The translations under genes were made by a program, and so were the position numbers. Shown here one piece after another: positions 62,083-64,000 of a DNA stretch of 64,000 nucleotides. This stretch comes from Spartobacteria bacterium LR76 (lineage in GTDB: Bacteria > Verrucomicrobiota > Verrucomicrobiia > Chthoniobacterales > Terrimicrobiaceae), in NCBI GenBank assembly GCA_003054655.1, contig QAYZ01000012.1, positions 1 through 64,000 of the forward strand, in the 5' to 3' direction. The notes beneath the pieces were generated by a model. The model had not been told where the DNA came from and did no database searches. It saw only the letters and a program-made list of their open reading frames with translations. Position 1 is the first letter of the stretch. The number at the start of each line of letters is the position of its first letter.

Positions 62083-63973
62083 TCAGGCCGCCGTACATCT
62101 CGGTGATGACGTGGCGTTTCAGCTTGTAGGTGCCCGTCAGCTCCCGACCGACCTCAAATGGGCGCGTCACGAAGCGAAAGTCCGTGATGCGCTCGAAGTT
62201 TTTGAATCCCGTGGCCTTGCTGACGAGTCCGCGTAGTTCCTGATCCATCAGGTCGCGGGCCTCGGGGTCTTTCGCGATATCCTCGAGGCTTGAAGCCTGG
62301 ATGCCCGACGAGCGGAAGCCGAGCAGGCTCGGGACGATGAGCGCGGCTAGGGCCTTCTGGTCCTGGCCGACGACCATGCAGTTGTCGATCAGCGGAGAGT
62401 GAACGAGGCGGCACTCGATCGGCACCGGCTCGACATTTTCCCCGCTGAGCAGGACGATCGTGTCCTTGGACCGGCCGAGGATTTTCAGGCAGTCGTTGAA
62501 GGTGACCATGCCGATGTCTCCCGTATTCAGCCAGCCATCATGCAGCACGCTGGCGGTGCCAGCCGGGTTCTTGTAGTAGCCCTTCATCACCTGGGGACCC
62601 TTGATGTGGATCTCACCGCGCAGCCCGCGCCCATGACCGCGCAGCGACTTGTTGGGGTACAGGATGTCACCGGTATTGAGGTCGAGGATACGCAGTTCGG
62701 TCTGCGGATACAGCGGGCCTACGGTGCCGATGACGAGGTTGTCCCAGGTGCGAACGGCAAGGACGGGCGAGGACTCCGTCAGGCCGTAACCTTCCAGCAC
62801 CGGAATGCCGATGAAGTTGAAAAACTCATCGACATGCGGCTGGAGCGCGCCGCCGCCAGAGATGGTGCCGCGGAATTCCGAGCACCCCACCGCCTCGCGG
62901 ATCTTGGACAGAACGATCGTGTCGAGGATGCGGTGGGGGAGGTAATACAAGAGCCAGTTGGCGGCGTGGCCGAGGCCGAGCTGGAGGTTTTCCTTGGCCG
63001 AGCGGCCGGTGAGATCGAGCTGCTGGCCCCGGAAGAAGCGCTCGGCGCGCTTGACCGCGCAGGTGCTGTGCTGGGCCATGTGAAAGAGCCGCCGCTTGAA
63101 TGGCGCTCCCTCCTCCACGCGATGCATAAGTTTTTGGTAGAGATTCTCCCAAAGGCGCGGAGCCGAGCACATCACGTTGGGCTTCACGGTCTTCAGATCC
63201 TCCGCAATCGAGCGGATCGACGTGTAGTACGTGCAGGCACCCATGCTGATGGCGACCATTTCAAAGACGCGTTCGTAGCTGTGCCAGATGGGCAGGATGG
63301 ATAGCGTGCGCTCCCCGGGCATCAGATCAAAGGGCAGGTTGCGCACTTGCGACGCCATGTTGGAGTGGGTGAGCTGGACGCCCTTCGGAGTGCCCGTCGT
63401 CCCCGACGTGTAGATGATGGTGAAGAGATCCTCTGGCTGGATGGCAGCGCTACGCTCCTCGGCGCGGCGATCCCCGGCGGTGCGGAGTTCAGCGCCCCGG
63501 GCCAGCAGATCCTGCAATCTCAGGACGCCATCGCGCGGCGCGGCCTTGGGGTCCATGAGGATGATCGTTTCGAGCTGGTTGAGCTGCCCCTGCACGCGGC
63601 CGAGCTTTTCCAGCGTGGCGAGATTCTCGACGAAGGTCACCCGGATGTCCGCATGGTCGAGGATATAGGCGATCTCTCCCTCCGTAATATCCGTGCCGCG
63701 CGGGACGTCGGCGCACCCGGCGAGCTGTACGCCTGCGTCGCAGATGATCCACTCGAGGCGATTATCCGCCAGGAGGCCGATGTGTTCGCGCGGCTTTACG
63801 CCGAGGTCGATCAGCGCAGTGGCGAGGGCGAGACCCTGCTCATAGAGCGAGCGATAGCTGGTGGGGCGGTACTGGCCCTCGGCGTTCTTCGAGGCAAATG
63901 CCGGGCGGTTCTCATACGCCTCGGCGGCGTTGCGATACAACTCGGCCAAGGTGGAGACTTGGAGACGTGCCAT
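62060..63973 (-). CDS. Long-chain fatty-acid–CoA ligase (FAA1/FadD-type)
   Basis: A 637-residue AMP-forming acyl-CoA synthetase of the COG1022 group. AMP-binding motifs are FTIIYTSGTTGTPKGVQLTHSN, GYGLTESSPVLAV, GEIHIKGPQVMKGYYKNP and DGWLNTGDIGM, with KDTIVLLSGENVEPVPIE in the C-terminal lid. The protein looks complete, with the ATG at 63973 close to the window edge. It activates fatty acids for degradation or phospholipid synthesis. No other fatty-acid gene is in the window. Confidence 0.93.
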   Translation of the reverse strand: MARLQVSTLAELYRNAAEAYENRPAFASKNAEGQYRPTSYRSLYEQGLALATALIDLGVKPREHIGLLADNRLEWIICDAGVQLAGCADVPRGTDITEGEIAYILDHADIRVTFVENLATLEKLGRVQGQLNQLETIILMDPKAAPRDGVLRLQDLLARGAELRTAGDRRAEERSAAIQPEDLFTIIYTSGTTGTPKGVQLTHSNMASQVRNLPFDLMPGERTLSILPIWHSYERVFEMVAISMGACTYYTSIRSIAEDLKTVKPNVMCSAPRLWENLYQKLMHRVEEGAPFKRRLFHMAQHSTCAVKRAERFFRGQQLDLTGRSAKENLQLGLGHAANWLLYYLPHRILDTIVLSKIREAVGCSEFRGTISGGGALQPHVDEFFNFIGIPVLEGYGLTESSPVLAVRTWDNLVIGTVGPLYPQTELRILDLNTGDILYPNKSLRGHGRGLRGEIHIKGPQVMKGYYKNPAGTASVLHDGWLNTGDIGMVTFNDCLKILGRSKDTIVLLSGENVEPVPIECRLVHSPLIDNCMVVGQDQKALAALIVPSLLGFRSSGIQASSLEDIAKDPEARDLMDQELRGLVSKATGFKNFERITDFRFVTRPFEVGRELTGTYKLKRHVITEMYGGLIKDLYPE

Positions 63974-64000
63974 TAGTGGAAAATACGGGTCGCTTAGCGG

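Overview
The window is about 64 kb of high-GC Gram-negative chromosome carrying mainly single-copy housekeeping and envelope genes. The gene mix suggests a member of the Verrucomicrobiota: an LpxH-like phosphatase, Pta–AckA, tandem PilT ATPases, RND efflux, a Wzx/Wzy-type exopolysaccharide island whose outer-membrane component is a large beta-barrel protein, and many secreted or lipoprotein hypotheticals. This taxonomic call is inferred from gene content, not from a marker gene. No rRNA, tRNA, CRISPR array, insertion sequence or prophage was recognised.

Layout. (1) 1-7.7 kb: an RfaH/UpxY-like NusG paralogue, an LpxH-like phosphoesterase, a YyaL-type thioredoxin-domain protein, and a tightly coupled minus-strand operon: Amt–SpoIIE fusion, SiaB-like kinase, SiaC-like phosphoprotein, histidine kinase. 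(2) 7.8-18.6 kb: NCS2 purine permease, CinA, SirB1-like protein, a YtrA-type GntR–ABC operon with a visible operator, Pta–AckA, a YcxB-like protein and galactokinase. (3) 18.6-27.4 kb: a DUF883/YqjE/YqjK stress-membrane trio, two PilT-like ATPases, CoaX, a CPXCG mini-protein, AhpC–AhpD, a RelE-like toxin/HTH antitoxin pair, NadD–RsfS and a NagZ-like hydrolase. (4) 27.8-32.6 kb: MarR–RND efflux operon ending in a clear terminator. (5) 32.7-58 kb: a long plus-strand exopolysaccharide island, preceded by a good sigma-54 promoter match. It opens with an unusual secreted protein made of nine 15-residue Ala-rich repeats, then outer-membrane barrel, Wza-like, Wzc-like and priming transferase. A CMP-sugar-like sub-cluster follows, then flippase, glycosyltransferases, two polymerase/ligase-like membrane proteins, a PslG-like glycosidase and a beta-helix protein. 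(6) 58-64 kb: lipoproteins, a metallophosphoesterase, a secreted hypothetical and a long-chain acyl-CoA synthetase.

The most striking system is the Amt–SpoIIE/SiaB/SiaC/histidine-kinase operon. An ammonium channel with its conduction residues retained is fused to a PP2C-type phosphatase, next to the kinase and target protein of a Sia-type phospho-switch. This predicts ammonium-controlled dephosphorylation of SiaC. The diguanylate cyclase (SiaD) that is the usual output is missing here, and a soluble histidine kinase occupies that place. The divergent purine permease fits a nitrogen-acquisition theme. The exopolysaccharide island is the second point of interest, for its sigma-54 promoter, its repeat protein and two candidate GT42-like transferases next to a CMP-sugar synthetase-like gene.
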